Origin: Saururus chinensis | Taxonomy: Eukaryota; Streptophyta; Magnoliopsida; Piperales; Saururaceae | Direction of reading: 5' to 3' | NCBI GenBank assembly: GCA_035235625.1 | Contig: CP141145.1 | Location: 38,854,668-38,918,667, forward strand | DNA: 64,000 nucleotides | Shown: piece by piece, positions 47,802-59,275 of the stretch | Position numbering within the stretch: position 1 is the stretch's first letter | Layout of the letters: every line of letters starts with the position of its first letter | The notes under the pieces: generated by a model | Seen by the model: only the letters and a program-made list of their open reading frames with translations | What the model was told of the DNA's origin: nothing | The model's database searches: none | Made by a program: the position numbers and the translations under genes

Positions 47802-49409
47802 GATTTCAAGAAGGGTGACTCTTCAATCCGAGCTTAATCAAGTGCTGAGGTAATGGGTCTTCGAAATCTCTGTTTATCCATGGTAAAACTCTTCATTTTT
47901 GGCTTATTTCGAAATAGTTTGCTTGATTTAGTGTGTTAATGGTAAGATTAGAAAATGGAATTATTTAATCCCGATTTCTTAGGGTTTTGCATTATTATGG
48001 TTTGGTTTGATATTCTGGAAGTCAAGGAGGACTTTTGATGATGATTAGGGTGTTAGATGTGGATTTGAAGTGTTATTTATGGTGTTTCGGTTTGATTTTG
48101 CGAAAGGAAGAAGATGACTGTTCTGCCGTGTTGGCGATTGATTGGCCTTGCAGGGCAATCGATTGGCTGAACTGTAAATTTCAAATTTTTGCGTGTAACC
48201 GATCGAACGGCCTGAAGGGCGATCGATCGGCTACACAGGAAATTGTGCGTTGTGTGTATGATGTCTATTTTGATGATTCCACTTTAGCTTGCCAATTTTA
48301 TATGAATGTGAAGTGTTTTAAGCTATGTTAGGCTACTGGAAATGCATGCTATTGAGTTTATGGAGTTGAGACATATGCTTAGAGATGGTGGAATGACTTA
48401 TGCTTTGTGGCATGATGTTGGAATAGTTATCTTGGAATTATGAATGGTTGATTCTCTTTGGTTAAGCATATATTTTCAGTAGGACTACAATCATGGTTGG
48501 ACTGATTTGTCATGATAGATTGTGGTTAGTGGTGTGTGGATGTTGGTGATTGCCATGACTCAATGATGAAATGAATGATGTTATAGGTGTTTAGCCTTTA
48601 TGGTTGAGTTTTGAATTTAACTATGATTTCAACGATTCTTCTACTATGATTTCCGCTGGAATTCATGTTTAGATAGAAATTCACATGTGTAGTGTGGTAG
48701 TGAGTTGATTTTCAAGCATGTTGATATGCATTATGTGAAAGGCTTCTACTAGTTACACACACACACATGTGGGGGTTAAATGATGATGTTGAAGCTTAAT
48801 ATTGTGATTATGAATGATGCATTAGGGGCTGGTGAGAGCATTTATCATGATTAGGATTCATGTATGCTTTACCCACGCATGTACCATGCTGCACACGCCA
48901 TGAAAATGGATTTCCAATTGAGGCTTCATCGTGATTAATCGAATTTGACCGATTGGATGCAATGTGATGGAATTGTGTGCCGGGTTTATCGATCGTGGAT
49001 TAATCGCAAGTTGATTGGTCCGAAAGGACATATTTTGATTTGAAGTTCCTGTGTGGAACGAGTGCACTCCCCGGGTTGAGTCTTGTTTAATGGAATGATG
49101 TGGGGACGAGTTGTGTACTTGTCTTGCGGATATGTGAGAATGTTATTATGTGTGTCATCTGGACCCTGAGAATCCAGTGTGGTATGCCGTGTGCACCCCG
49201 CTACCACGTGTTCTAGGGTTCTCTGTGTGAGAATGGGACATCCTTGGTCAGGATCGTCCAGGGCGAGTAGTATTAGGGATTGACAACCCCGATCTTTCTT
49301 GAATTCTTGTGTAGAATTTTGGACCATGACACGCCTTCGTGGCCTTGTCTATGCTCCCGTCTGTGTGACGTTAACGTGTGATTACTCCTTGATGGAGGTG
49401 GATTGTGAT

Positions 49410-49630
49410 GACATTATGCATGTGGGAATATGTATGTTAGAGATACATCCATGCATGTTGATTTTGATGTTATGCATGTGGAATATGTATGTTAGAGATA
49501 CATCCATGCATGTTGACTTTGATGATATTATGCATGTGGGAATATGTATGTTAGAGATACATCAATGCGGGATTGGTATGATGTGAATGCATGTGGGAAT
49601 ATGTATGCTAGAGATACATCCATGCAGGTT
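49410..49630 (+). repeat. Minisatellite inside solo LTR copy B, four units
   Basis: Same unit as at 9940-10206 (gcatgtgggaatatgtatg ... gagatacatccatgc), one unit fewer. Confidence 0.85.
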
Positions 49631-51690
49631 AAATTATGCATTATGATGCAGTGTTAGATGACATGAATGTGTGATCAGAAAGTGATGCACCATGTAAATC
49701 TATGATTTGAACGATCTCATTACTATGCTATCGTATTTTTAACGTTGACAGTGATATTAAAACCATTGCTGAGTTTGTTAAAACTCACCCCTCTTTTGTG
49801 TTTTGATTTGGGGCTGCGTGGTGCGACACGCAGCCGGACAGGATTGCCTCTTTGAGGAAAGGTCAGAGGTAGCTTGGGTGTGATGATGGAGATCGTTGCA
49901 TAACTTACCTGCGTTTATTTCATGCTTTATGTTCGGACCTTTGTGTAGGGTTCTTGTTTTGGATTTATGTCATATACTACAGTTGTGATGATTATGACTT
50001 ATTTTGAGTCAGTGTGGGCTTTACTTAACTAAGTTTGTGGGTTTGAGATTGTTGTTTACTTTATGATAAGCAACACCTTTTTCTCCCCTTTTATTTACTC
50101 TTGCTCAAAGGATTGTGCGCACTCCGTGTTGCTGTTAATCGCCCGTGGTTAGGGTTAAGTCTTCCGCTAGATCATTTCTCAATTTTCACTTCGTCGCCCC
50201 CACGCGCTTGACCGGCCCCTGGATCGGGTTCGGCTCGGGTCGGGCATCGCCAGGGGCGTGACACTGCTCCTACTACCAAAAACATTATTGGTTGTCGTTG
50301 GGTTTTTCGCATTAAGAGAAATCCAGACGGCTCCATATCACCCTACAAGGCAAGGCTTGTAGCCAAAGGATTCCACTAGCAGGAAGGTTTTGATTTTCAA
50401 GAAACTTTCAGTCTTGTTGCTAAACATGTCACCATTCGGGTTGTTCTATCTCTTGCTTTGCACTTCAATTGGACCATCAAACAACTTGATATATCAAATG
50501 CCTTTCTAAATGGCCATCTTTCTGAGGAAATTTTCATGACACAACCGCCAGGCTATGTTGACTCTGGTCTTTCACACCATGTATGTCGCCTTAAAAAAGC
50601 TCTGTATGGCCTTAAACATGCACCAAGAGCCTGGTATGAACACTTCTCCCAGTTTATTACCAGTCTTGGATTCATAATGAGTTCAGCTGATACATCTTTG
50701 TTTATTCGTCGTCAACAACATCATACCTTTATTTTACTCATCTATGTTGATGACATTCTCATCACTGGTAGTGATCCCACTTATATTCATAACCTCATTT
50801 CTGCTCTCTCAAACACATTTGCTCTCAAAGATCTTGGCAGCCTAGATTATTTCTTAGGTATTGAGATTGCCAAAACCCAAAATGGTCTCTTTCTTCACCA
50901 ACATAAATATATTCTTGACATTCTCCACAGAGCAAATATGCAAAATTGCAAGCCAGCTCCTACTCCCATTCAATCAAAACCACATCACATCCCTCCTGAT
51001 GACTCTCCATTTCCAAATCCAACGTTCTTCAAGAGTCTTGTCGGGGCTTTACAATACCTCACCAACACAAGGCCAGACATAAGCTTTGCTGTTAATTATG
51101 TGTGTCAATATATGCATAATCCTCACCACTCTCATTTTACTGTTGTCAAGAGAATTTTATGTTACCTTAAAGGCACTCTTCACCATGGTCTGCATTTCTC
51201 CTCTGGTCCACTTCATCTTCAAGCTTTCTCAGATTCTGACTGGGCAGGTGATCCCACTGATCGCCGGTCAATTAGTGGATATTGTGTGTTTTTGGGTTCC
51301 AATCCAATAGTATGGAGTGCAAAAAAACAAGATACAGTTGCTCGAAGTTCCACTGAGGCTGAATACAGATGTTTAGCTCATGCTGCTTCAGAATTGTCCT
51401 GGCTAAAGATTCTCTTCACTGATTTGCACATTCCAACTTGTGATCCTCCAATTCTGTTCTGTGACAATATCTCTGCTATAGCTCTGGCTTCGAATCCAGT
51501 CTTTCATGCTAGGACAAAACACATAAAAGTGGATTATCACTTCATACGTGAACAAGTCACAACAAAAAAAATTACTCTCCAAAAGATGCCTTCTTCTGAA
51601 CAGGTAGCAGACATATTCACGAAGTCATTGCCAGAAACCAAGTTTGCTTATCTTCGATACAAGCTCATGGTGCTACCTCACTAACCGCTT

Positions 51691-51699
51691 GAGGGGGGA
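51691..51699 (+). promoter_or_regulatory. Polypurine tract of the copia element
   Basis: GAGGGGGGA immediately upstream of the 3' LTR, the expected plus-strand primer. Confidence 0.9.
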
Positions 51700-51932
51700 T
51701 GATAACCAGTATCACGTATCTGCATTATAGCAACAAACAATGAGCTGTAAAGCTGTCCATATCCCTCTGCTTCAGAAAACGGTTATTTGTAATATTCCCC
51801 TTTGTCCTGTAGCACTCCTTTAGAATTCTCCATAGTAATCCTCTGAGACAGCTGTAATATCTTCTCTGTATAAAATTGCAATATGGCAATGTATTGTGAG
51901 CTGATCAATTAATGAAACTCTAGTTTTCTTCA
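51700..51932 (+). repeat. 3' LTR of the copia element
   Basis: 233 bp, 8 differences from the 5' LTR and no indels. Confidence 0.95.
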
Positions 51933-51937
51933 TGAAC

Positions 51938-54282
51938 AAGCTAATTCAAAACCTTTTTTTTGGGTCCATATCAAAAGCAAAAGAATCCCTTTACCGTCTG
52001 GTCCTCTGCGTATATCACACCCGCCTTGTTAGGTTTTGCCAGTTTTGTATGTCAGCCAAAAAAAGCCAGATTTTGTTCTTTATTTTAGTGTTGGGTGTTC
52101 ATAGAGGAAGTACCGTATTAGCTATAAGTGCTTTTTAAACAAGAAGAAGAAGCAATTTGTCGGCTTGTACTTATACCTGCCCCAAAATCAGAAATTTCTG
52201 TTCACCGTTTACATCAGCCCCCATGTATCGACAAGCCCTTGTCCATTCGGGCTGAGCGGAATGTCAGCCCACAATATCGAACCGATACTGTTATGGTAGC
52301 CATCGCTGATACCGCTAGAAAGGCAACCCAAATAGGTCTCACGCATCAACATTATCATGTCTTTTTATGTAAGTTTTTTTTATCAAAATAGCCCTTAAAT
52401 ATAATATATTATACAAAATATTATTTAATTTTAAATATTATACAAAATAAACCTCCACAAAATTCTCTAAATTATTTTTTTCTAATATTTTTTAAAACTT
52501 TACCAACTCATTATTTTATATTTCAATCACCTCCATTTTATTTAATTTTGTCTCCACTTTCTTCTCATCTTCCTTTTCCCCCACTCCTCCTCATTCTTCT
52601 TCTCCTCCTCTTTCTCCTTCCCCCCTCATCTCCTCCTTTTTTTCTCTTTCTTCCCCTCTTCTATATGCTCTTTTTCTCCTGGTCGCATCCTCTTACTCCG
52701 TATTAGAATTTGATAAGTGCAATTATAAACTAGCCAATGGTGCTATTAAAATTTATTTTTTTTATTTAGAACTTTAAATTTTAAAAAAAAACTTATGAAC
52801 ATATTAAATTACACAAAACTAAGAATGAATTTTATTTGCATGGATATTAAACAAAAGCTATGAAGGTACAATACCTCCTCTTTTACTAATCAAGTGATCG
52901 ACCACCAATTAATGGCTGGTTTCTATGCCCACAGGGATTATAACCAACAGCCTAGACCCATAATGGTCATCATCAAAGAAGGAACATCAGAAGTAGGAAA
53001 CAAAAATACCAACATCACGATTGAGTACAAGCAAAAATCTATTAAATAAACAATACCCACGACAAGAAAAAGAAGAAAGATACCCACTAGCAAATGTGAA
53101 ATAGAGACAATATGGTATTGACATATTGCCTTCTCCGATCTTTTCATGGAAGGGGTTAGGGGTTAAGAGCTTGTAATGCTCAAAGGGTATACTTGTAAAA
53201 AAAATTAAAATAAATTACCACCCAAGATGTGTCATGAAATCTCTTTGAGAGGTGATTACTTAGGAATGTAGAAATTAACCAAAAATCTTGGTAAAATCAA
53301 CAATTCATCGTGAATTTGATACATTTAATAATTTTTGCAACCAAATGCAATATATAGGATTTCTGCTTAATTTTAGAGAAACTTTGTTAATGAATCTTCA
53401 TCTAAACAACCCCTAAATAGAATGACAGTCTTCTTAAAGTATTTGATTAGAGAAGAAACTTAAGTATGGGGTTGAGTGGGTTGTTCTTCTCTGTAATATT
53501 TCAGAGAGTCACGAATAAACATGGGTTGCTCTTTTTCTTGGTTTTTTTTTAGCAAAACATGATCATGAGTTTTTCTTTGCATGTTAATTATCTTTTTCCA
53601 GTTTAACCAACATTATGATTTTTTATTGTGTTTCCCGTCCATTGTTATACTATTTCTTGTCCGACCTATCTTATTCTCAATAAGTGTGGATTATGAGTCC
53701 TTACCAAATAATTTATCCTTTAGAGGGGCCTTCTGCCTCTCCAAGTATGAAATTTGAATTTTATCTATTTTTTGCCAAATTTTGATTATATATTTTTGGT
53801 TAAAATAATTGTTCCGAATTCTTGTCCTTGTCCTTGGTTTACAATGTCATGAAGTGGTAAATTTATCAATTACAAATGAAAAATGTTAGTGTGAGCTTGG
53901 GCTTCAAAATTCATCACATCAAGATCCGACGGCAAAAGGAGTATGCTTGCCTCTTACATGCGCGAGCCCAGACTCATGCAAAGAGGACTCCTTACAAAAA
54001 AAAACCCAATTGTGCATAAATTTATCAATTGTCAAAATATGTTCAAATCCACGTTGCAGCCTCTTACTTTGTGAAAGGACATCCCATTAGTGTGGATTTT
54101 AGTTCCTAACACAGTAACTTCCAACGTCATTAACTACTTAGTGTGATAATTTGTTTCAAAGTACGAAATAGTGTCATTTGCTTTCTATTGCCAGGCATTT
54201 TAAGAAACACTGAGCAGTGAATGACCAAGTTTCATGTTTCAAACTGATGGTAATCCATGTGAAGGTTGTAGTTGTTTTAGAC
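51938..54282. other. Intergenic, no supported gene; includes a polypyrimidine tract
   Basis: The segment from about 52550 to 52680 is almost purely C and T on the plus strand. Frames at 51932-52391 and 52938-53147 have no recognisable domain. A small region at 53885-53985 shares 'gtgagcttgggct' words with the hairpin at 23662. Confidence 0.45.
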
Positions 54283-56480
54283 ACTCAAATTAAGATATTG
54301 GACTAGACGGGTCTTGCATTCATGAGAACAATTGTGAATAAATCGTTAAAAGAAAATCATCCGAATAGACAATGAAGTTCTCACAACTTTTGTGGGATAA
54401 TTGAGTTGCACTCCAATAACCGAAACCCATGGATGCACTTTAAGGTAGCTCTGAAACAAATGTGTTGTATTTTTTCTATGTTAATTATCGTACCTATGTA
54501 ATTATTACGATAAGTAAAGTTGTATAAATTCAAAAGTTACACCCCCCCCCCTTAATTATTACTCAAATTAAGATATTGGACTAGACGGGTCTTGCATTCA
54601 TGAGAACAATTGTGAATAAATCGTTAAAAGAAAATCATCCGAATAGACAATGAAGTTCTCACAACTTTTGTGGGATAATTGAGTTGCACTCCAATAACCG
54701 AAACCCATGGATGCACTTTAAGGTAGCTCTGAAACAAATGTGTTGTATTTTTCTATGTTAATTATCGTACCTATGTAATTATTACGATAAGTAAAGTTGT
54801 ATAAATTCAAAAGTTACACCCCCCCCCTTAATTATTACTCAAATTAAGATATTGGACTAGACGGGTCTTGCATTCATGAGAACAATTATGAATAAATCGT
54901 TAAAAGAAAATCATCCGAATAGACAATGAAGTTCTCACAACTTTTGTGGGATAATTGAGTTGCACTCCAATAACCGAAACCCATGGATGCACTTTAAGGT
55001 AGCTCTGAAACAAATGTGTTGTATTTTTCTATGTTAATTATCGTACCTATGTAATTATTACGATAAGTAAAGTTGTATAAATTCAAAAGTTACACCCCCC
55101 CCCCCTTAATTATTACTCAAATTAAGATATTGGACTAGACGGGTCTTGCATTCATGAGAACAATTGTGAATAAATCGTTAAAAGAAAATCATCCGAATAG
55201 ACAATGAAGTTCTCACAACTTTTGTGGGATAATTGAGTTGCACTCCAATAACCGAAACCCATGGATGCACTTTAAGGTAGCTCTGAAACAAATGTGTTGT
55301 ATTTTTCTATGTTAATTATCGTACCTATGTAATTATTACGATAAGTAAAGTTGTATAAATTCAAAAGTTACACCCCCCTTAATTATTACTCAAATTAAGA
55401 TATTGGACTAGACGGGTCTTGCATTCATGAGAACAATTGTGAATAAATCGTTAAAAGAAAATCATCCGAATAGACAATGAAGTTCTCACAACTTTTGTGG
55501 GATAATTGAGTTGCACTCCAATAACCGAAACCCATGGATGCACTTTAAGGTAGCTCTGAAACAAATGTGTTGTATTTTTTCTATGTTAATTATCGTACCT
55601 ATGTAATTATTACGATAAGTAAAGTTGTATAAATTCAAAAGTTACACCCCCCCCCTTAATTATTACTCAAATTAAGATATTGGACTAGACGGGTCTTGCA
55701 TTCATGAGAACAATTGTGAATAAATCGTTAAAAGAAAATCATCCGAATAGACAATGAAGTTCTCACAACTTTTGTGGGATAATTGAGTTGCACTCCAATA
55801 ACCGAAACCCATGGATGCACTTTAAGGTAGCTCTGAAACAAATGTGTTGTATTTTTTCTATGTTAATTATCGTACCTATGTAATTATTACGATAAGTAAA
55901 GTTGTATAAATTCAAAAGTTACACCCCCCTTAATTATTACTCAAATTAAGATATTGGACTAGACGGGTCTTGCATTCATGAGAACAATTGTGAATAAATC
56001 GTTAAAAGAAAATCATCCGAATAGACAATGAAGTTCTCACAACTTTTGTGGGATAATTGAGTTGCACTCCAATAACCGAAACCCATGGATGCACTTTAAG
56101 GTAGCTCTGAAATAAATGTGTTGTATTTTTTCTATGTTAATTATCGTACCTATGTAATTATTACGATAAGTAAAGTTGTATAAATTCAAAAGTTCCCCCC
56201 CCCCCCCCCTTAATTATTACTCAAATTAAGATATTGCTAGACGGGTCTTGCATTCATGACAACAATTACGAATATATCATTAAAAGAAAATCATCCGAAT
56301 AGATAATGACGTTCTCACAACTTATGTGGGATAATTGGCTTGCACTCTAATAACCGAAACCCATGGATGCACATTAAACAAATGTGTTGTATTTTTTCTA
56401 TGTTAATTATTGTACCTATGTAATTATTACAATGAAGGAATGTTGTATAAATTCAACCCCCCCCCCCCCTTATTAGTATT
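54283..56480. repeat. Tandem array: seven nearly identical ~277-bp units and one diverged unit
   Basis: Units start (actcaaattaagatattg) at 54283, 54561, 54837, 55115, 55388, 55665, 55939 and 56219. Spacings are 278, 276, 278, 273, 277, 274 and 280 bp. Length changes come almost entirely from a C run near the unit end (10, 9, 11, 6, 9, 6, 15, 13) and a T run (6, 5, 5, 5, 6, 6, 6 in the first seven). Outside these runs only a few substitutions are seen among units 1-7. Unit 8 has many substitutions and short deletions and marks the old edge. No open frame of note. Confidence 0.97.
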
Positions 56481-59275
56481 TAAAAACCATCACTTGGGTA
56501 TTTGACTCCTAAGATAAGACGATTCACTATATGCTATACAAGCACCTTCATACAACGAACCACTCTTATATAATTACTCTTACAAAAGACGATAATAAAA
56601 TTCAGTAAATGATGATTTAGAAAAATTATTTTTAGTGTTTTGTAAGAAATCTCGTTGAAGAAGGCATCCCCTTCAAACAGACGCGTCTACCCGTTAGTTG
56701 ACATATTTGGTTAAGAAAAAATCAAACTTATTTTGGGTTATGAAAAAATTAAATAGATTTGTCTTAAAAATAATTATCTTGTTAACTTGACCCAACCCAA
56801 CTTAATTAACCCCGCTCAACTATGCATGTGAACCAAACTAAGCTGACCGAATAGTAGCAATGTGCACATATATGGGTTAGCCCATCTAGGTGCATAGGCC
56901 TAACATGTATCTCTCTTGCAAAATTAAGGTAGCCTAAGGGCTTAATTTAATTTATATACTAATATTATTACTATTTCCTAAGCGATATGAAACTATTCAC
57001 AACCTTTAACCAATTCTACTCTATATTTTCATTAAAAATAAATTTTAACCAACTTTCTAACATTCTATTGGGTGACTATTCCTTTATGAAATAGAAAAAG
57101 TCATGGCATTATGTGCCTCTCCTTCCATAAAACTTGAAAAGCATGAAGAATAGACATCCTTGCTTATGAGTCAGGCCTGCTGTCCCATATTTCATAAATG
57201 CTGAAAACCATAAGGAATTGTTATTTTTATGGTGGCAGGACAAAATTAAGGAATGCATCTTGTTTTGTCTACAAACCAACATATGACTAAGACGGTTTAA
57301 AACTACATATTAGCAAAGATTGGGAAATGATATACCTCTGCTTCCACTAAGTATCTGAATTGACAATAGTAGGCTCCACGGCAGGAAGGAGATGAGTCAG
57401 TGTGGCCGTCAGCGGCTACGTCGATGGTGACGAGAGTAACAGAAAGACCAAATTAGTGGGTACGCTTCAACATATGGAAAAATAGAACGGCTGGGCACGT
57501 GCAATTTTTTTTTTAATTATGGACCTATTGTTTATTATATGTGTTTATAATTCACGGGTCAAAACCACTATTTCCCGGTTGCGTAGGTAATCTCTTTTCT
57601 TAAGAGCGAATTTGTGAAACGAGATTTCAAATGTAACATTAAAAGCAAGTTCAATCAAAAAATTTAAATCTATTGTAATACCCCGCCTACTTTTCATCTT
57701 AATGTTAAACTTCGTTATCTGATAGTTTATGAATGGTTATAAAGGGTGGTTAGCATGTGAAAACAGAAAATAATATTTTTACATTAAAAACACACTTCAA
57801 AAACTCACATATTAATTTTGTTTAGTCTAAATAAGAATTTGTGAAACGAGATTTCAAATGTAACATTAAAAGCAAGTTTAATCATAAAATTTACATCTAC
57901 TGTAATACCCTGCCTATTTTTCGTCTTAATGTTAAATTTCGTTATCTGATAGTTTATGAATGGTTATAAAGGGTGGTTAGCATGTGAAAACATAAAATGA
58001 TATTTTTACATTATATCCCCCATCCTTTCTCATTTAACTCTGGCACCCACTAACAACCTCGCTCAATAGCTAAAAGCATAAGTCACCAGCGTTAGTACCA
58101 GCATTGGAGAAGATGAAGGAAGTGGAGGAAGCAGAAAAATTAGGTAAAAATGAAGGTTATATGAGATTTTAATAAAAGATCGGGGCAAAAAAAATGGGAA
58201 ACACAACAAAAAATCAGTCGATCCTGAATGTAACGTATCTACCACTAGGCAGCGCGATGTAGTAGATCGTTTGATTCGGTTCCACTCGATACTGAAGGAG
58301 TGAACGGACAGAGTAAGAGGAAGTGGCCCACGCCTCCCAAACGATTTTGTTTGTTTTTTATTAAGGACAATGGGCGTCTAACTAAACTATGCCCATTAAC
58401 TATAAAAACCAAAATAAAGCCATTCAAGAAATTGACAATTTCTATATCTTCAAGGAGGTAATCAAGACACGTACGTACTAATATAAAATGAGAATTTAAC
58501 GGACGAGAGGAGGTGACATTGATGGAACTTGGAGAATGGAAACACGACCCGACCTCAATCCGTGAGCTACTTAAAAGGCTTTTTTAAGATCTTATTTTGA
58601 CCACCTCTTCTTCGTTATCATATACTCGTGCTACTAAACAACCAATCCATTTGATGCAGACTAAGCTCAAGCCCACCTTTCCCCTGCCCATTATCCTATT
58701 AAAATTAATTTAGGATTTTAAGGAGGACACATGGACTACTACAACTACTACTCATAGCACATGCAATAAGATAAAGTAGTCGAGCCTAAAATCTTTCGAT
58801 CGGCCACAAGCCGAGGCAGGTACGGCTTCAAGAATGGAACTACTACTGAATCGTGATTGTAGTAGATCATGTAACAGCCGAGAGTTACACCCGCTTCTTT
58901 TTTTAGCAAAAGAGCCGGGACAAAAACCATAAGAAATGATCAACCCAAATTTTGACTCAGTAGGCCCAATCCTGTATATTAGCTTGAAGGATATCAGATT
59001 CAAATCAGTACCTCCAAAATTGAAATACTTAAAAATTCAGTGATGTAATTTTGCTACACACTGTGTTCTTGCTACAATGCGGTATGTATGACAGATCAAT
59101 GACTTACACTCAATTTGAAAGCAATTAACCCAGTCGTGCGCTGAAATGATGATACAAATGAAGCTAACTATGCACCCAGACATTTCACAAAAATGGGAGA
59201 CATTGACGCTAACCCTTAGAAAAATGATTGTACACCATCAATAAGCACTTGCAACGCAATTTTGCAATGTTTTTG
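56481..59275. other. Intergenic between the tandem array and aspartate kinase
   Basis: No supported gene. It holds a tandem duplication (57608-58010) and, at its right end, the 3' untranslated region of aspartate kinase. Short frames near 58063-59003 lack any recognised domain. Confidence 0.45.
57608..58010. repeat. Tandem duplication, unit about 227 bp
   Basis: gaatttgtgaaacgagattt at 57608 recurs at 57835, and homology continues through gttagcatgtgaaaaca. Each copy includes TGTAATACCC.GCC, like the start of a long LTR. The insert between them (aaactcacatattaatttt) resembles the MITE at 22150. Confidence 0.85.

Larger units (their letters stand above)
47033..50263 (+). mobile_element. Solo LTR, family 1, copy B (3,231 bp), nested in copia pol
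   Basis: Starts TGTAAGGACTC and ends GGGGCGTGACA, with a perfect 5-bp target duplication CTGCT (47028-47032 and 50264-50268). It aligns end to end with 7719-10839. TATA box CTATAAAAGG at 47455-47464. About 100 bp after the TATA it carries a 246-bp block, 47556-47801, beginning GTAAGC and ending TTTTCAAG, that is exactly absent from copy A. It is younger than the copia element it interrupts. The frames at 48035-48331 and 49299-49586 are LTR sequence. Confidence 0.92.
44323..51684 (+). pseudogene. copia gag-pol, broken by two stops, a frameshift and an insertion
   Basis: The frame opens at 44323. Gag has a UBN2-like region, then a zinc knuckle CQICHKTNHEALDC at residue 292. The protease motif DSGA is at residue 336, the pre-integrase LWHLRLGHPA follows, then the integrase zinc-binding Cys pair and catalytic core start (HSDVWGP). 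An in-frame TAG at 45991-45993 replaces the Trp normally found in this position. A 25-bp tandem duplication (46485-46534) shifts the frame. Pol is cut at 47032 by the nested solo LTR and resumes at 50269. A second in-frame TAG is at 50377-50379. From there the reverse transcriptase (YVDD at 50743-50754) and RNase H (SDSDWAGD, SSTEAEYR) are open to the stop at 51682-51684. It cannot encode a functional polyprotein. Confidence 0.95.
44007..51932 (+). mobile_element. Ty1/copia LTR retrotransposon, full-length but inactivated and interrupted
   Basis: Two 233-bp LTRs (44007-44239 and 51700-51932), both TGATAACC...TTCTTCA, differ at 8 positions (about 3.4%), seven of them transitions. The primer site TGGTATCGGAGCT at 44240-44252 resembles the initiator-Met tRNA complement, with one change. 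A polypurine tract GAGGGGGGA is at 51691-51699. Target duplication TGAAT (44002-44006) / TGAAC (51933-51937), one mismatch. Gene order is gag, protease, integrase, reverse transcriptase, RNase H, as in copia. A 3,231-bp solo LTR lies inside pol at 47033-50263; without it and one duplicated 5-mer the element is about 4.7 kb. Short LTRs suggest an Ale/Retrofit-like lineage, which is inference. Confidence 0.96.

Noticed and set aside
52128..52391. 87-residue frame near a GC-richer patch
   Set aside because: No recognisable domain and no element ends found around it.
54283..56480. CRISPR-like or gene-family interpretation of the repeated units
   Set aside because: Units are head-to-tail with no spacers and no open frame; this is a eukaryotic tandem repeat.
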